Below, piece after piece: positions 10,441-21,728 of a stretch of 64,000 bases of DNA; the stretch's first letter is position 1, and every line of letters starts with the position of its first letter. A program made the position numbers and the translations under genes. The stretch is from the NCBI RefSeq assembly GCF_036884655.1, contig NC_088340.1, positions 1,440,001 to 1,504,000 on the forward strand, written 5' to 3'. The notes beneath the pieces are model-generated. The model ran no database searches, had not been told where the DNA came from, and saw only the letters and a list, made by a program, of their open reading frames with translations. Origin of the DNA: Musa acuminata AAA Group. Lineage: Eukaryota > Streptophyta > Magnoliopsida > Zingiberales > Musaceae.

Positions 10441-12250
10441 GTTGATAAAAATGAGGTATGTGATGTCCAAAGCTCACCATCTCTGGAACATTTCTGTTAA
10501 GAATTATATGAAACTGAGAGAAAACAAGCTTGAAAAGCAATAGTCATTACCGAACGACACCCGAATGCAAAAGGAATCTCAAGAAGAAGACATCCCTTCC
10601 AGAGAAGAAACAAGAACCATGACCTGCAGAAAAGAAAATACCAAGAGATTACCAAGTGTAACCACAAGTACAAGAATGCGATTAGCAACCAACAAAGTGA
10701 AAGAGATGCCTCAAATCAATCCTCTTCTCTCGCTGCGCTTATTCCCTTGCATGTTTCTTCCTTCTTCTGAGAGTTCTCTCAGTTTCAAGTAGTGCACACA
10801 TTCTAAGCAAGTATAAGCTTCCCGGCAAAGCTTCAAACAAAGAGATTGGGGTTTTGTTACTAGAATCTATATGTGTCACACTATATTCCTTCTTTTTCTT
10901 CCAGCAACAAATCTGCTTTGGTCGGTCAGGCTCAAACCTAAGAATGTCTAGAGCCTTTGAATATCTTGTAGAAATGAGGAAAGGGAAGGAAGCGAATGGG
11001 GTTTCTACTTATCTATCATCTTTTACTAGCAACCGCTAGCATTGGAGTTTGGTATAGTGCTCTGCACCCCAGGAATTGAATACTTAGGAATCTAAACCAC
11101 CATCGCAATTCGATCTGACCATATCTACCAAAACTAGACTTCAGGTGTTCAAAATTTTGGTTACACAAGTTCACTAATCTAAGGCCGATGTCAAGTAACC
11201 GAAGATTTTTTTTTTCCCCAAGGGTAAGTAGTTAAGATGAGATTTGATTCCAAAATATTGCTATCAATTACCAATTAGACTAGAGTTATTTTTTATTACA
11301 AAGGATAAGTGGTAAGGACAACATTTGATCCCAAGACTTTGCTATGGGCAATCAAAGTCTTTATCAGCTGAACCGACTTGAGTTATCAAAATTACGGAAG
11401 CTCACTTAACTTTTGTAGAACAGAAACATTGTAGAACATATTTCCTGTAGGCAAATACAACGCAAATCATTTAACATTTTGTGAGATAGTCACTACAATA
11501 TGTATCCAATGGCCAACCTCTCAACATGCTCAAAGTCTGATGAATGAATGTTATTATCTTGAGCATCACTCTTAATCTGATCTAGGCAATAATTCAAGCA
11601 GCAAATCCTAATTTATGTTTCCAGACAAACATGAAAAGACCAAGCATTAACATTAAGGATCAACATAAACATCCAAAATAGGAGCAGTTAAGCAATGAAT
11701 AGAAGAATCATAGGGCAAGCAAATACAATCACACCATTTCAAATTTTGCAGGATTTTACGATGCCTACTTGATGAATATTTTCCATCAATCTCACCATGA
11801 AACATGGATTCCGATTAGTCAAACAGGTTCGCCCATGCGTCATCTTAGCATCAAATATTAACAGTGAATATGCCGATCTTCCCAAGCTACATACGGTTAG
11901 GGCCAAAACACCATAACAAGGGTCTTCTGCTACCTAGGTAGCAACAAGCACTCTCTACCACCTAGAATAGTCATCGAAGGAGCCTCACCTTCGATGATAA
12001 TCCTCCGATGGAGAGCGGAAGCATGGGATAATACCCCGATCGTGACGCCAGAAACAGAGATCCTCACCATTTATGATAGAGTGTACCCCACCTTCGTCGG
12101 CATAGATCGCCGATACAACCAGGAGAGGAAGGAGAAGACGCAACGCCGTCGGCCCCCCTCTCTCTCTCTCTCTCTGAGGAGAGAATTGGCAGCGGCGTCC
12201 AAGAAGCGACGAAATGGGGGAACATCGAAAAGGGAAACGCCTTTTATAAT
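10441..12250 (-). other. Candidate minus-strand transcription unit, unrecognised
   Basis: A good TATA box (minus-strand TATAAAAG, 12248-12241) is followed by a CT-rich leader. An ATG at 12070 opens a frame that runs to a donor GAAG/GTGAGG at 11989. Joining to an acceptor ttttctgcag/GTCATGG (exon 10623-10551, donor TTCG/GTAATG) and to a third acceptor ttaacag/AAATG at 10493 keeps the frame open across all three pieces, with no stop through about 50 residues. The peptide (starting MVRISVSGVTIGVLSHASAL) matches no family I know. An alternative donor AATG/GTGAGG at about 12068 would make these non-coding leader exons. Two short upstream frames precede the ATG. Openness over such short exons can happen by chance, so this may be a long non-coding RNA. 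Confidence 0.25.
12241..12248 (-). promoter_or_regulatory. TATA box of the candidate minus-strand unit
   Basis: On the minus strand the sequence reads TATAAAAG followed by GCG, close to the plant consensus. A pyrimidine-rich leader with a CT microsatellite (12159-12174) begins some 65 bp downstream. Confidence 0.5.
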
Positions 12251-13395
12251 CGAGTTTGTCCTCTCTATCATCTCGATCGTGCGCCCTACGTCACTGATCC
12301 AACGGCAGATAGCCGTTCATCAGAACATGTTGGAATCTTGGGGACTCGAAACAAGAAGCGTTGCTGCAGTGGCACGCTCGTTATTTTGTCCGAGAAAGAG
12401 CCAACTTGACGATCGCGATGTGGGTGAGCTTGGATCAACGGTCATATTTCGATGTGGCTGGCATGGGGCCCGCAGAACTCGCCGGATCTTTTCTCGCGTT
12501 TCGTGGTCGTGTCTGGCCGGGCCAGGAGGCCGTTAGCTCGAGGGAATCAGACGGTCCGCTCGGGGATACAGGTGGCTTAAGCGCGAATCACGAGGCAGCT
12601 CGAGGAGACATGGCTCAGCGATAGTCCCGTGCAATCGGATCGCGGTAAGACACGAGGAAAACGAACGCCACGTAGATTTCCCGATCACTCTCCACGTAAG
12701 GGTTGGATGAATGACGTGGTTGATCATATGACGTATCAGCCGTCTGATCTCCTCCCCTCATCTCAATCGTCCATCTAATTTGATCGAACCATATGGAGAA
12801 GGAAAACATATTATAGTCTCTTCGAATCATCCTTATGATCAAATCATGCAATTTAGTAGATTATTATAAAAGAGTTAATGAACAATCGAGGAAAATTAAG
12901 GTCTTAATCAATCTTAAGCTCCGGAATTATCAGTAGAAAAATTAATTAGTGCCCAAATAGTTATATGAGTAAGCACAAATTAATCCATTTTACATTTTCT
13001 TAAGAAAAAACCTGAATATAGGATTTATATATTTAAAAATGTTTTGTATAATTTAAACGATAAATCTATTTGAAGAAAAAAAAAAGATTCGGAGATCAAT
13101 AATCAAATTACAAATTCGATGCAAAATTCACACAATCAACACTCATTATATATGTTACATGTAGAAAATTAAAATTTTAAATATGTAAAATTAATAACAT
13201 AACGCCTCGTATAGATCTTTTAAAATTTATTTTTTTTTTAATATTCTCTACGTCTAGTAAAAAAAATCTAAAATATTTTCTCGTATACTTTTTAAGATTT
13301 ATGTTCTTTGACAAAGAAGTTTTTTCATACTTGAATTTTTTTTGTCTTTTGACATCCAATAGTATTGACTTATCGATCTTTTTTAATATTTTAAT
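12250..13395. other. Intergenic spacer
   Basis: The first part (12250-12800) is moderately GC-rich and probably upstream control sequence for the unit on the minus strand. The rest is strongly AT-rich with no credible reading frame. Confidence 0.4.
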
Positions 13396-13653
13396 CAAGG
13401 TTTGTCGTACCGAAGCGTACCGCCCCGTATCGGGCGGTACGTACCGGTCCGATAGATTATCGGTACGCGACTGCCCGATACCGCTATAGTACTACAGTAT
13501 TATACTGTAGCACTACTATAATATGAAAAAAATAAAAAATTATTCAGTATACCAGGGTGTACCGCTCGGTACGCCCTAATATACCGCCCGCTACATCGGT
13601 ACCATACCATATCAAGCCCGGGTTGAAACGTTGGTACGATACAGCGAACCTTG
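13396..13653. mobile_element. hAT-type MITE with 8-bp target duplication
   Basis: The element starts caaggtttgtcgtacc and ends ggtacgatacagcgaaccttg. The ends are inverted copies of each other (CAAGGTT.G..GTA). Flanking 8-mers attttaat (13388-13395) and attttagt (13654-13661) differ at one base, which fits a hAT 8-bp target-site duplication. The inside is built from cggtacc-type palindromic words and has no coding capacity, so it is a non-autonomous miniature element. Confidence 0.8.
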
Positions 13654-16600
13654 ATTTTAGTGCTAATCAAATCGAATATTATCTTAAAATTATTAATGAT
13701 TTATAAACTACATGAGGAGCAACGGTGGCTTCTATCATTTCTAAAGAAATGCTGCTATAAATTTCCAGTGCTCATCAATGACAATCCATCCATGAACTCT
13801 CTCTCTCTCGCTCTCTCTCTCTCTCTTTGATCCACCTGAGGAGACGGTAGAGAGAAAGAGAGAGAGACCTTTGGATTCATACGCTTAATGGTGTGTTTAA
13901 AGCAGCTGCAACTGCAACAGCAGATGCTTTGAAGGAGACGAGGAAGCACAGCTGCTGCGGTGTACCAAAAAGATTGGAACAGCGGCAAATGCATCAATCA
14001 TAGAACACTATAAATGACTTGAAATGGACCACAAAAGAAAATGGATTAGATGGGATATTTATGAAGGAAAGAAAATGACACTTTGATACAATATTTTAGG
14101 TGTTCTAAGTGATGTAATAACTCTTAAAAGGATCAAAAAAAAAAAACCAAAGAAAACCATAGAAGATGAGAAGAGAGATACAGAATAAGAGACACCTCAT
14201 TTTACCTACTAATCAAATGAAAGATAAACCTTGATATATATAATGTCTCATCAAATCAAATCCTACTCCACTAGGAATGGTGCCAACATCTTACATATTA
14301 ATAACCTTTCATATGTGGTAAGCTCATATCTAATCATAATGTTTAATTTAATATTTCAAGGTAATTAAAAAAAAAGTATTAGATGCATTCAAACTAGAGA
14401 AATTAGCTAACTTGTATGCAATTCCAATGGATGACTAAGATGTCATCACAAATATTCTTTAAATGTCAAAACTTAGAACATGTTCATCAAACTCTGAGAT
14501 TATGTGAGAGAAACCCAATTAATGAGCAAATTGAAGGATTTTTGAGGATTGTTAAGCATTATAAAACACTAGTTTTAAATGTAATTTGGATCGAAAAAAT
14601 TTTGAGAACTAATTCACCAACAAATTTGATTCACTAATTAAACCGCTCGAGTATCATTTTATTTATTATAAAGATATTTATTTAAAAAATAAATAAATGT
14701 GTTTACTTTTTTATCGTCATCTCTATCATCTTCTTTTTATTATGTTAAAAAAATATTTTAAAATATTATGTATACGTTAATATAATATATAAAAATATCG
14801 AACATTTGTCCCCTCGATTGATCAACAATTAATCAAAGAAAAATAATAATAATAAATTAATTATTTTGGTTTCATAAAAATAATAAAGAAAAAAACTCAT
14901 CTGACATTCTTGAAATAAAAATAACTCAATCAACCAAAATCGGAAGAATAGTTTTTGATGATTAAAACTTTAATCGTAGCTAATCCAAATACGATTAACT
15001 ATTACATAATTGAACTAATCTCGAATCCTTAATCCTTATTGTATTAATCGGATTCGAATAATAGATAACTAAATAAGCTAAATACCTAAAGATTCATAAT
15101 TAAACTTCCACATGTGACTGTTGCCTGCCCAATTAAATGGATGAAAAAGACTGAAATGGAACAATTAAAAGGAGAGGATTCCTGATGTCCAATAACATGA
15201 TAGCCATCCCTATCCCATTGGATTGGTTCCAATGGTCTCAACCAAGTCATTAAACACACCAACCAAAAACCCAACTAAGAACATAAAAGGGAACCACACA
15301 TCAGGTCAACACACCATTGGTGTTATTAAAATGGCAATGGATTTTAAAGCAATCTAATGTTGGAGCACAGTAGAAGACTTAGAATTGGATGCTCCTTCTT
15401 TTTCCTTAGTTTGATCAGTGTCATTTAATTCAACATAGCACAAATAGAACTCAATGAAGCACACACTCTCTCTAAAATTTAGCCCTGTAGTAATCTCCTA
15501 TTCATCCTATCATTATTATTCCTACTATTTCTATAGCTACTAATACTACTACTACTTGTTATTACAACACAGTTGCTACAATTATTACTGTTGTTGCTAC
15601 ATATACTACTATTGCTGGTACTACTACTATTTCTACTACCTGTTAGTATTACGGTGCTATTATTAAATGCTTTTCATATTTATTAATCCAAGTTTTATTT
15701 TGACATGTATACTCGTATTGTTTTGTTATTGTTGTTGTTGTTGTTATTATTGCAACATGTTATAGTCAACTATAATTCATATCTACACAGAAAGATTATT
15801 AACTCAAAATATTTTTTTAAGATGGATATTATGTGATCGCAACCAATCGTGACATGGATAGATGACATGTTATTTATATTATTTTAATGATGACATCAAA
15901 TTTTATTGGAAGAGGAAATGAATTGAAGTGGAAATCCTCCAACTCATATTCTCACCCACTTTGGGGAGGACAAGTTTGATTTGGATATATAAACTGATCG
16001 ATGCAAAGAAAGAGTGTGTACATTTTTGTTCTGTGAGACTTAATCTCCATACCTACTCAAATGACATCTAATACGATAATGTCCCCCACAAGACATATAT
16101 GATAGGTACGAGGTTTGGTGACCATCTGCCATCCAATTACAATCACTGGATATTTTTATTTTATGCTGACATGTTAAGTTCTTCGTTTCTCTGTTCCACT
16201 TTAAATACTTCAACAGTGATCCAACCTAACGCGTTAATTTTAATAATGGTTGCTCACCTGGTTCCAACTCTAAAGGATTCCTCCGCATGCATTTGTTATC
16301 GAGCAAACATATTTATGATGTTTATTGAGTATTTTTCTCGGTACGGGCAAGAAAGTATTACCGTTAGCCTCATTTTCATTTGTTGATGTCGTTGTTGTGT
16401 TTTATATTTGTCTTGTAAAACTCAAAAATATTATCGATCGTAAAATACTACGTAACGAAAATAATTATTTTGATGGCATTACATTATAAAGTATAATCGT
16501 CTCGGTACACTCAGATCTCATAGATGATACCATATCGAACGAGGCATTGGTTATATGTTTAAGGTATGGTACATCTTTATTGAGTCTGTATCTATTTTTA

Positions 16601-16875
16601 AAATATTTTTTATATTTAGTCTATTTTCGAGAGGTTTTTGTGCTTAATAGAAGATGATTACTTTGCTTCTGATGTTAATTACCTTGTTTTTTTTATCCAC
16701 ATGTTTATCCTTCTAATCTTTTATTTTCTCATAGATCTTTCACTCGAATATCGTACCGCTTAGACAATCCTAACTAAAGACTTAATTATACCACATAAAT
16801 ATGTTCTCTCATCAAAAATATTTTTTTTACTTTTTTTATCATTATAAATATATTTGTACTCTCTCTCTCTCTCTA

Positions 16876-16914
<39 letters not shown>

Positions 16915-17546
16915 CGTTTTAGAGTAAATTATGGGAAGTTATAGTTGCCAAAGAGGGCCGGCGGGCGGGCGGGCGACAGAAGATACGAAGGTTGCAACGA
17001 CAGGGCTCTGTGGGTGCGCACAAAAGGAGGCACATGTCCTTTTCGATACCTGTCCGAACGTAGTCAGAACACAAGACGGTGGAAGCCAGTGCTGTTGGGA
17101 TAGCGATCTGCCACGTGGTGAATTTGACTTGTGCAGTCGACTTCGAGGAGGACGGCGAAGGCAGGTGCGAAGTGATGCAGAGACGGAATGGAGGAAGAAG
17201 ATGAAGCAAAGGGCATGCCGTGAAGAAGAGTTTGGAAGGCAGAGATCACATCAACGCGGTCGCCAGCGGGCATTGAATAGTGACACAGCACGCTGCTCCC
17301 CTCATCCGCTGCTCCGTTGCCCGCTTCACCTGTCCCAACCCCCAACTCCCCCATAGACCACCTTAATCACACTCACCATTAAAGGCTTGATGTAGAGGAG
17401 GAGATGGTTGGAAGAGGCCAGCTAGGCTTTAGACAGAGGCAGCAGCAGCGGCAGGGCCGCTGTGGCCGGGTGGTTGAGCAGCTCTCCTCGGCATTCTCAT
17501 TCAATCCACCCCCATCTAACCCCATTCATTGCCGCCCACCTCCGGT
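13654..17546. other. Long AT-rich intergenic spacer
   Basis: I see no gene in this 3.9-kb stretch. It contains a CT microsatellite (13799-13826), a trinucleotide-rich block of tac/act and gtt/att words (about 15530-15760) and a CT/TA microsatellite (16860-16912). From about 16930 it becomes GC-richer as it enters the upstream region of the KCS6-type gene. Confidence 0.5.
16860..16912. repeat. Compound microsatellite (CT)n...(TA)n
   Basis: A short CT run, a few unique bases and a long TA run, about 800 bp upstream of the KCS6-type start codon. A good candidate for a length-variable marker. Confidence 0.9.
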
Positions 17547-17556
17547 CTTTATATCC
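17547..17556 (+). promoter_or_regulatory. Putative TATA box of the KCS6-type gene
   Basis: The sequence ctttatatcc lies about 160 bp upstream of the ATG and is followed by a pyrimidine-rich leader, a common layout for plant genes with a short 5' UTR. Identified by eye only. Confidence 0.45.
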
Positions 17557-17717
17557 TCCACCTCTCTCCACTCCCCACGCCACACCCTGAGCCTTTTATT
17601 CCTCCTCTTTTCAGCCTCACCTCAGGCCAACCCTTTTCTGTTTCCATCTCCATTAATGCTCTCGCTCCACTCCAGCAGCAAGAAAAAGGAGGTGGGAGTC
17701 ACTGAGGAGCTCAGAAG

Positions 17718-19208
17718 ATGCCGAGGGCGCCATTGCCGGAGTTCTCGAGCTCGGTGAAGCTCAAGTATGTGAAGCTGGGTTATCAGTACCTCGTGAACAA
17801 CTTCGTCACCTTGCTCTTGATCCCGGTGATGGCGGCCGTCTACCTGGAGCTGGTACGGATGGGGCCGGAGGAGATCATGGGCTTGTGGCGTTCCCTGCGA
17901 CTTGATCTCATCCAGATCCTCTGCTCCTTCTTCGTGATCATCTTCGCCGCCACCGTGTACCTGACGTCTCGGCCGCAGCCGGTGTACCTGGTGGACTACG
18001 CTTGCTTCAAGCCGCCCACCACCTGCCGCGTGCCCTTCTCCACGTTCATGGAGCACACGCGGCTCATCAGCTCGGACGAGAAGAGCGTCAGGTTCCAGAT
18101 GCGCATCCTCGAGCGGTCGGGCCTCGGCGAGGAGACCTGCCTTCCGCCGGCCAATCACTACATCCCGCCCAGACCCACCATGGAAGCCTCCCGCGCCGAG
18201 ACCCAGCTCGTCATCTTCTCCGCCATCGACGACCTCGTCAGGAAGACCGGCCTGAGGCCCAAGGACATCGACATCCTCGTCGTTAACTGCAGCCTCTTCT
18301 CCCCGACGCCGTCGCTGTCGGCGATGATCATCAACAAGTACAAGCTCCGCAGCAACGTTCGCAGCTTCAACCTCTCCGGCATGGGCTGCAGCGCGGGGCT
18401 CATCTCCGTCGACCTCGCCCGGGATCTCCTTCAGGTGCACCGCAGCTCCAACGCGCTCGTCGTCTCCACCGAGATCATCACTCCCAACTTCTACGCCGGG
18501 AACCAGCGGTCGATGCTCCTCCCCAACTGCCTCTTCCGCATGGGCGCCGCGGCGATCCTGCTGTCGAACCGCCGCCGCGACGCCCGGCGCGCCAAGTACC
18601 GCCTCGTCCACGTAGTGCGCACCCACAAGGGCGCCGACGACCGCGCCTACCGCTGCGTGTACCAGGAGGAGGACGCGGAGGGCCACTCGGGCATCTCCCT
18701 GTCCAAGGACCTCATGGCCATCGCGGGGGAGGCGCTCAAGTCGAACATCACGACCATCGGCCCGCTGGTGCTGCCCATGTCGGAGCAGCTCCTCTTCTTT
18801 CTCACGCTGGTGGGCCGGAAGCTGATCAACCCCAAGTGGAAGCCCTACATCCCCGACTTCAAGCTGGCCTTCGAGCACTTCTGCATCCATGCCGGGGGGC
18901 GGGCGGTGATCGACGAGCTGCAGAAGAACCTGGAGCTGTCGGCGGAGCACGTGGAGGCGTCGCGCATGACGCTGCACCGCTTCGGCAACACCTCCAGCAG
19001 CTCCCTGTGGTACGAGCTCAACTACATCGAGTCCAAGGGGCGGATGAGGCGGGGCGACCGGGTGTGGCAGATCGGCTTCGGCAGCGGGTTCAAGTGCAAC
19101 AGCGCGGTGTGGAAGTGCCTGCGCACCGTCAAGACGCCGGTCGACGGCCCCTGGTCCGACTGCATCGACCGCTACCCGGTCGACATCCCCGAGATCGTCA
19201 GGCTCTGA
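17718..19208 (+). CDS. KCS6: 3-ketoacyl-CoA synthase, KCS6/CER6/CUT1 type
   Basis: This intronless gene of 496 residues encodes the condensing enzyme of very-long-chain fatty acid elongation. It acts in the endoplasmic reticulum membrane and makes C26 and longer acyl-CoAs for cuticular wax. Two transmembrane helices lie near the N-terminus (about 25-45 and 62-82), followed by the thiolase-like fold. The catalytic Cys224 is in GMGCSAG, His391 in FCIHAGGRAV and Asn424 in RFGNTSSSS. The start MPRAPLPEFSSSVKLKYVKLGYQYLVN and the end DCIDRYPVDIPE closely match the KCS6/CER6 subgroup as I know it, more than KCS11 or KCS1, and the length matches as well (497 in Arabidopsis by recall). The codons are strongly GC-ending, as in many monocot genes. 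The antisense strand carries a long shadow frame that is not a gene. Confidence 0.95.
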   Translation: MPRAPLPEFSSSVKLKYVKLGYQYLVNNFVTLLLIPVMAAVYLELVRMGPEEIMGLWRSLRLDLIQILCSFFVIIFAATVYLTSRPQPVYLVDYACFKPPTTCRVPFSTFMEHTRLISSDEKSVRFQMRILERSGLGEETCLPPANHYIPPRPTMEASRAETQLVIFSAIDDLVRKTGLRPKDIDILVVNCSLFSPTPSLSAMIINKYKLRSNVRSFNLSGMGCSAGLISVDLARDLLQVHRSSNALVVSTEIITPNFYAGNQRSMLLPNCLFRMGAAAILLSNRRRDARRAKYRLVHVVRTHKGADDRAYRCVYQEEDAEGHSGISLSKDLMAIAGEALKSNITTIGPLVLPMSEQLLFFLTLVGRKLINPKWKPYIPDFKLAFEHFCIHAGGRAVIDELQKNLELSAEHVEASRMTLHRFGNTSSSSLWYELNYIESKGRMRRGDRVWQIGFGSGFKCNSAVWKCLRTVKTPVDGPWSDCIDRYPVDIPEIVRL

Positions 19209-20230
19209 ACGAGCACGTCCGCTGCACCGCGTCCGAATAACTTATTAGTTCGAATTTATGGATCTTTTCGCCCAATTCATTCATCATCATCGTCGTCGTC
19301 GTCTTCTTTATTTGTCTTCTTTTGCTCTTTTTGGGGGTTCTCTCCCTCCGTCCCTATCTATCTGTCTATCCATACATGCGAGCATGTAGTAACTGTGCCA
19401 TCGTCGCAATTGATGGATACGTTAACAGAACAGTACTTTGTGATACAAACTCGGGTTAGGTTTGACTGGCTCTGCTGTTCTTGGTACGTTCACGTTCTTT
19501 CGCTAATTTACAGCCAAGAGAACTCTCTCTCTCTCTCTCTTTATCGTCCTATGTTGGGTTAGATATTGTTTAGACACTAGCCACTGGTATCAATTATTAT
19601 AATAATATCACCCGGTGTTTAATCCAACATCGGTGCTGAGTAAAAAAATTGAATTATATAAGAGTTGGATAAATATGCTACAATATATTTAAAATTAAAT
19701 ATTTTGATTTAATTGGTTCAAACTCATCAAGTCAATAAATCTAATTATCTCATTCAATCTGATCATAATAAATAATATTAAAGCTAACAAAAAAAAATCT
19801 ATCCATGAGAGGACCGAAGGCATAACATGAAACCACCATAGTGAAAAAAAAAGAACATAAGTTTATAAGGGGTTAGATGTGTGTGCAATCTCTATAAGAA
19901 TTATAACAAATGTTATTATATAAAGACTAAATGGTTATACCACTATTAACTTTAGTCTAAGCATAAGTCTTTAACATTTCAGACACCATCGGTCAGAGAA
20001 AAGTAGGTCTTAGAGGTCCTATCAACTTGAGTCTAAGCATATTATCAAACACCACCAGTCAAAGAAACGCACACTATTAACTTGAGTCTACTAAGCATGT
20101 TCTTGAACTCACAAATCAGATAATAAAAGCCCACAAGATTGATTGATTGACGAAATATTCTATCCAAAACTTGATTTGCATGATTTGAAGGGGAAATTTT
20201 TTCCTTGTTGTGGTCAATGAACAAATGAAA
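19209..20230. other. 3' flank of the KCS6-type gene and spacer
   Basis: Starts with the likely 3' UTR, including a run of cgtcgtcgt-type triplets near 19290 and a CT microsatellite near 19524-19540. It then becomes AT-rich. No gene is seen. Confidence 0.5.
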
Positions 20231-20234
20231 ATTT

Positions 20235-21520
20235 ATGAAACATGAACTATAAAGCTTTGAATGCAGGTTGGGAATAGATGTGAATCCTGCAAGTAGTATG
20301 AACTTGCAGCTGGAAACATACAAGTAAAATCAAACAATTATTGTGAGATATCTTTAAGCCACCATGAAATGACCAAATGAAGATCTATAAACTAGAAACA
20401 TTATTTATTAAGCTTGGATGCAGCTTAAGAATGTCTGAAAATCCATGTTGTGAACTAGCAGTTAGAAGCATACGAGTCAAATCAAACAATTATTCTGAGA
20501 AACCTTTAAACCACAGTGCAATGAATAAAGAAGATTTATGAACTCCAAGTTTGAAGCATACAAGTAAAATCAACAAAGAGATTTTTGAGTCACCATAGAA
20601 TGACCAAATGAAGACTTATGAAATAGAAACATAAACTATTAAGCTTCGATGAAGCTTAGAGATATCTGAGAACCCTAAAGTTGGTATGAATGTGCAGTTT
20701 GTAGCATACACGTAACATCAAACAAATGTGAGATCTTTGGGCCACCATTGACCAAATAAAGATTTATGAGCTAGAAAAATGAACTATTAAGCTTGGATGC
20801 AGCTTAGAAATACCTCAAGAACGCTAAAGTTAGTATGAACTTGCAGTTGGTTGCATACGTGTAAAATCAAACAACTGTGAGAGATCTTTGGGCCACCATT
20901 GACCAAATAAAGATTTATGAGATAGTAACATGAACTATTAAGCTTGGATGCAGCTTAGAAATACCTCAAGAACCCTGAAGTTAGTATGAACTTGCAGTTG
21001 GTAGCAAACATGTAAAGTCAAATAATTATTGTGAGAAACTTTTGAACCACCATGTAATGACCAGACGAAAATTTATACTAGTAACATTAACTATCAAGCT
21101 TGAATGCATCTTAGAAATATCCGAAAACCCTTAGTATGAACTCACGGTTGGTAGCATACATGTTAAATCAAGCAATTATTGTGAGACTTTTGAGCCACCA
21201 TGCAGTGATCAAATGAAGATTAATGAACTAGAAACATGAACTATTAAGCTCGAATGCAGCTCAGAAATATCCGAGGACCCTTAGTTAGTATGAACTTGCA
21301 GTCAGAAACAGACAAGTCAAATCAAACAATTATTGTGAGAAACCTTTGAGCCACCATGCAATGACCAAATGAAGATTTATGGACTAGAAATATGAACTAT
21401 TAAGCCCGGATGCAGCTTAGAACTATCCGAGAACTCTAATATATAGTATGAACTTGCAGATGGAAGCATACAGGTCAAATCAAACAGATAGTGAGAGACA
21501 TTTGAGCCATCATGCTATCA
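20235..21520. repeat. Tandem array of about eight 150-156-bp units
   Basis: A diverged direct repeat can be followed by its landmark aagcttggatgcagcttag, at 20410, 20641 (preceded by a partial unit), 20789, 20940, 21096, 21246 and 21402, with an early degenerate copy near 20250. Each unit also holds agtatgaacttgcag, a gcatac.tgtaaaatcaa block, gagccaccat and gaccaaatgaagatttatga. Spacing is 148-156 bp except one interval of 231 bp that contains an extra partial copy. The array stops about 200 bp past the 3' end of the GeBP-type gene. No coding frame runs through it. Confidence 0.88.
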
Positions 21521-21728
21521 ACAATAACAGATTGGGCTGTTAAAAAATGGCGACCATCGGAGGATCACGCAAAATTAGGTTGCATCTCAACCACAAAGCT
21601 ACAGAATGATGGTGTATAGACTTGGAGAGCAATGCATAGATAGAGAGCAGTTGAGATTCGAAAATGAACTAATAGAGAAGCATCCGATTTGGTTCTCTTA
21701 AGAAGATAATAATTACCCATGCAACAGT

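Noticed and set aside
15530..15760. Trinucleotide-rich block that resembles a coding poly-amino-acid tract
   Set aside because: It mixes tac, act, gtt and att words on an AT-rich background with stops in all frames; simple-sequence drift explains it.
17622..18977. Long minus-strand open frame of 451 codons antisense to the KCS6-type gene
   Set aside because: It mirrors a GC-rich gene; the frame is His/Arg/Gly-rich with no domain, and the sense protein is a complete, conserved enzyme.
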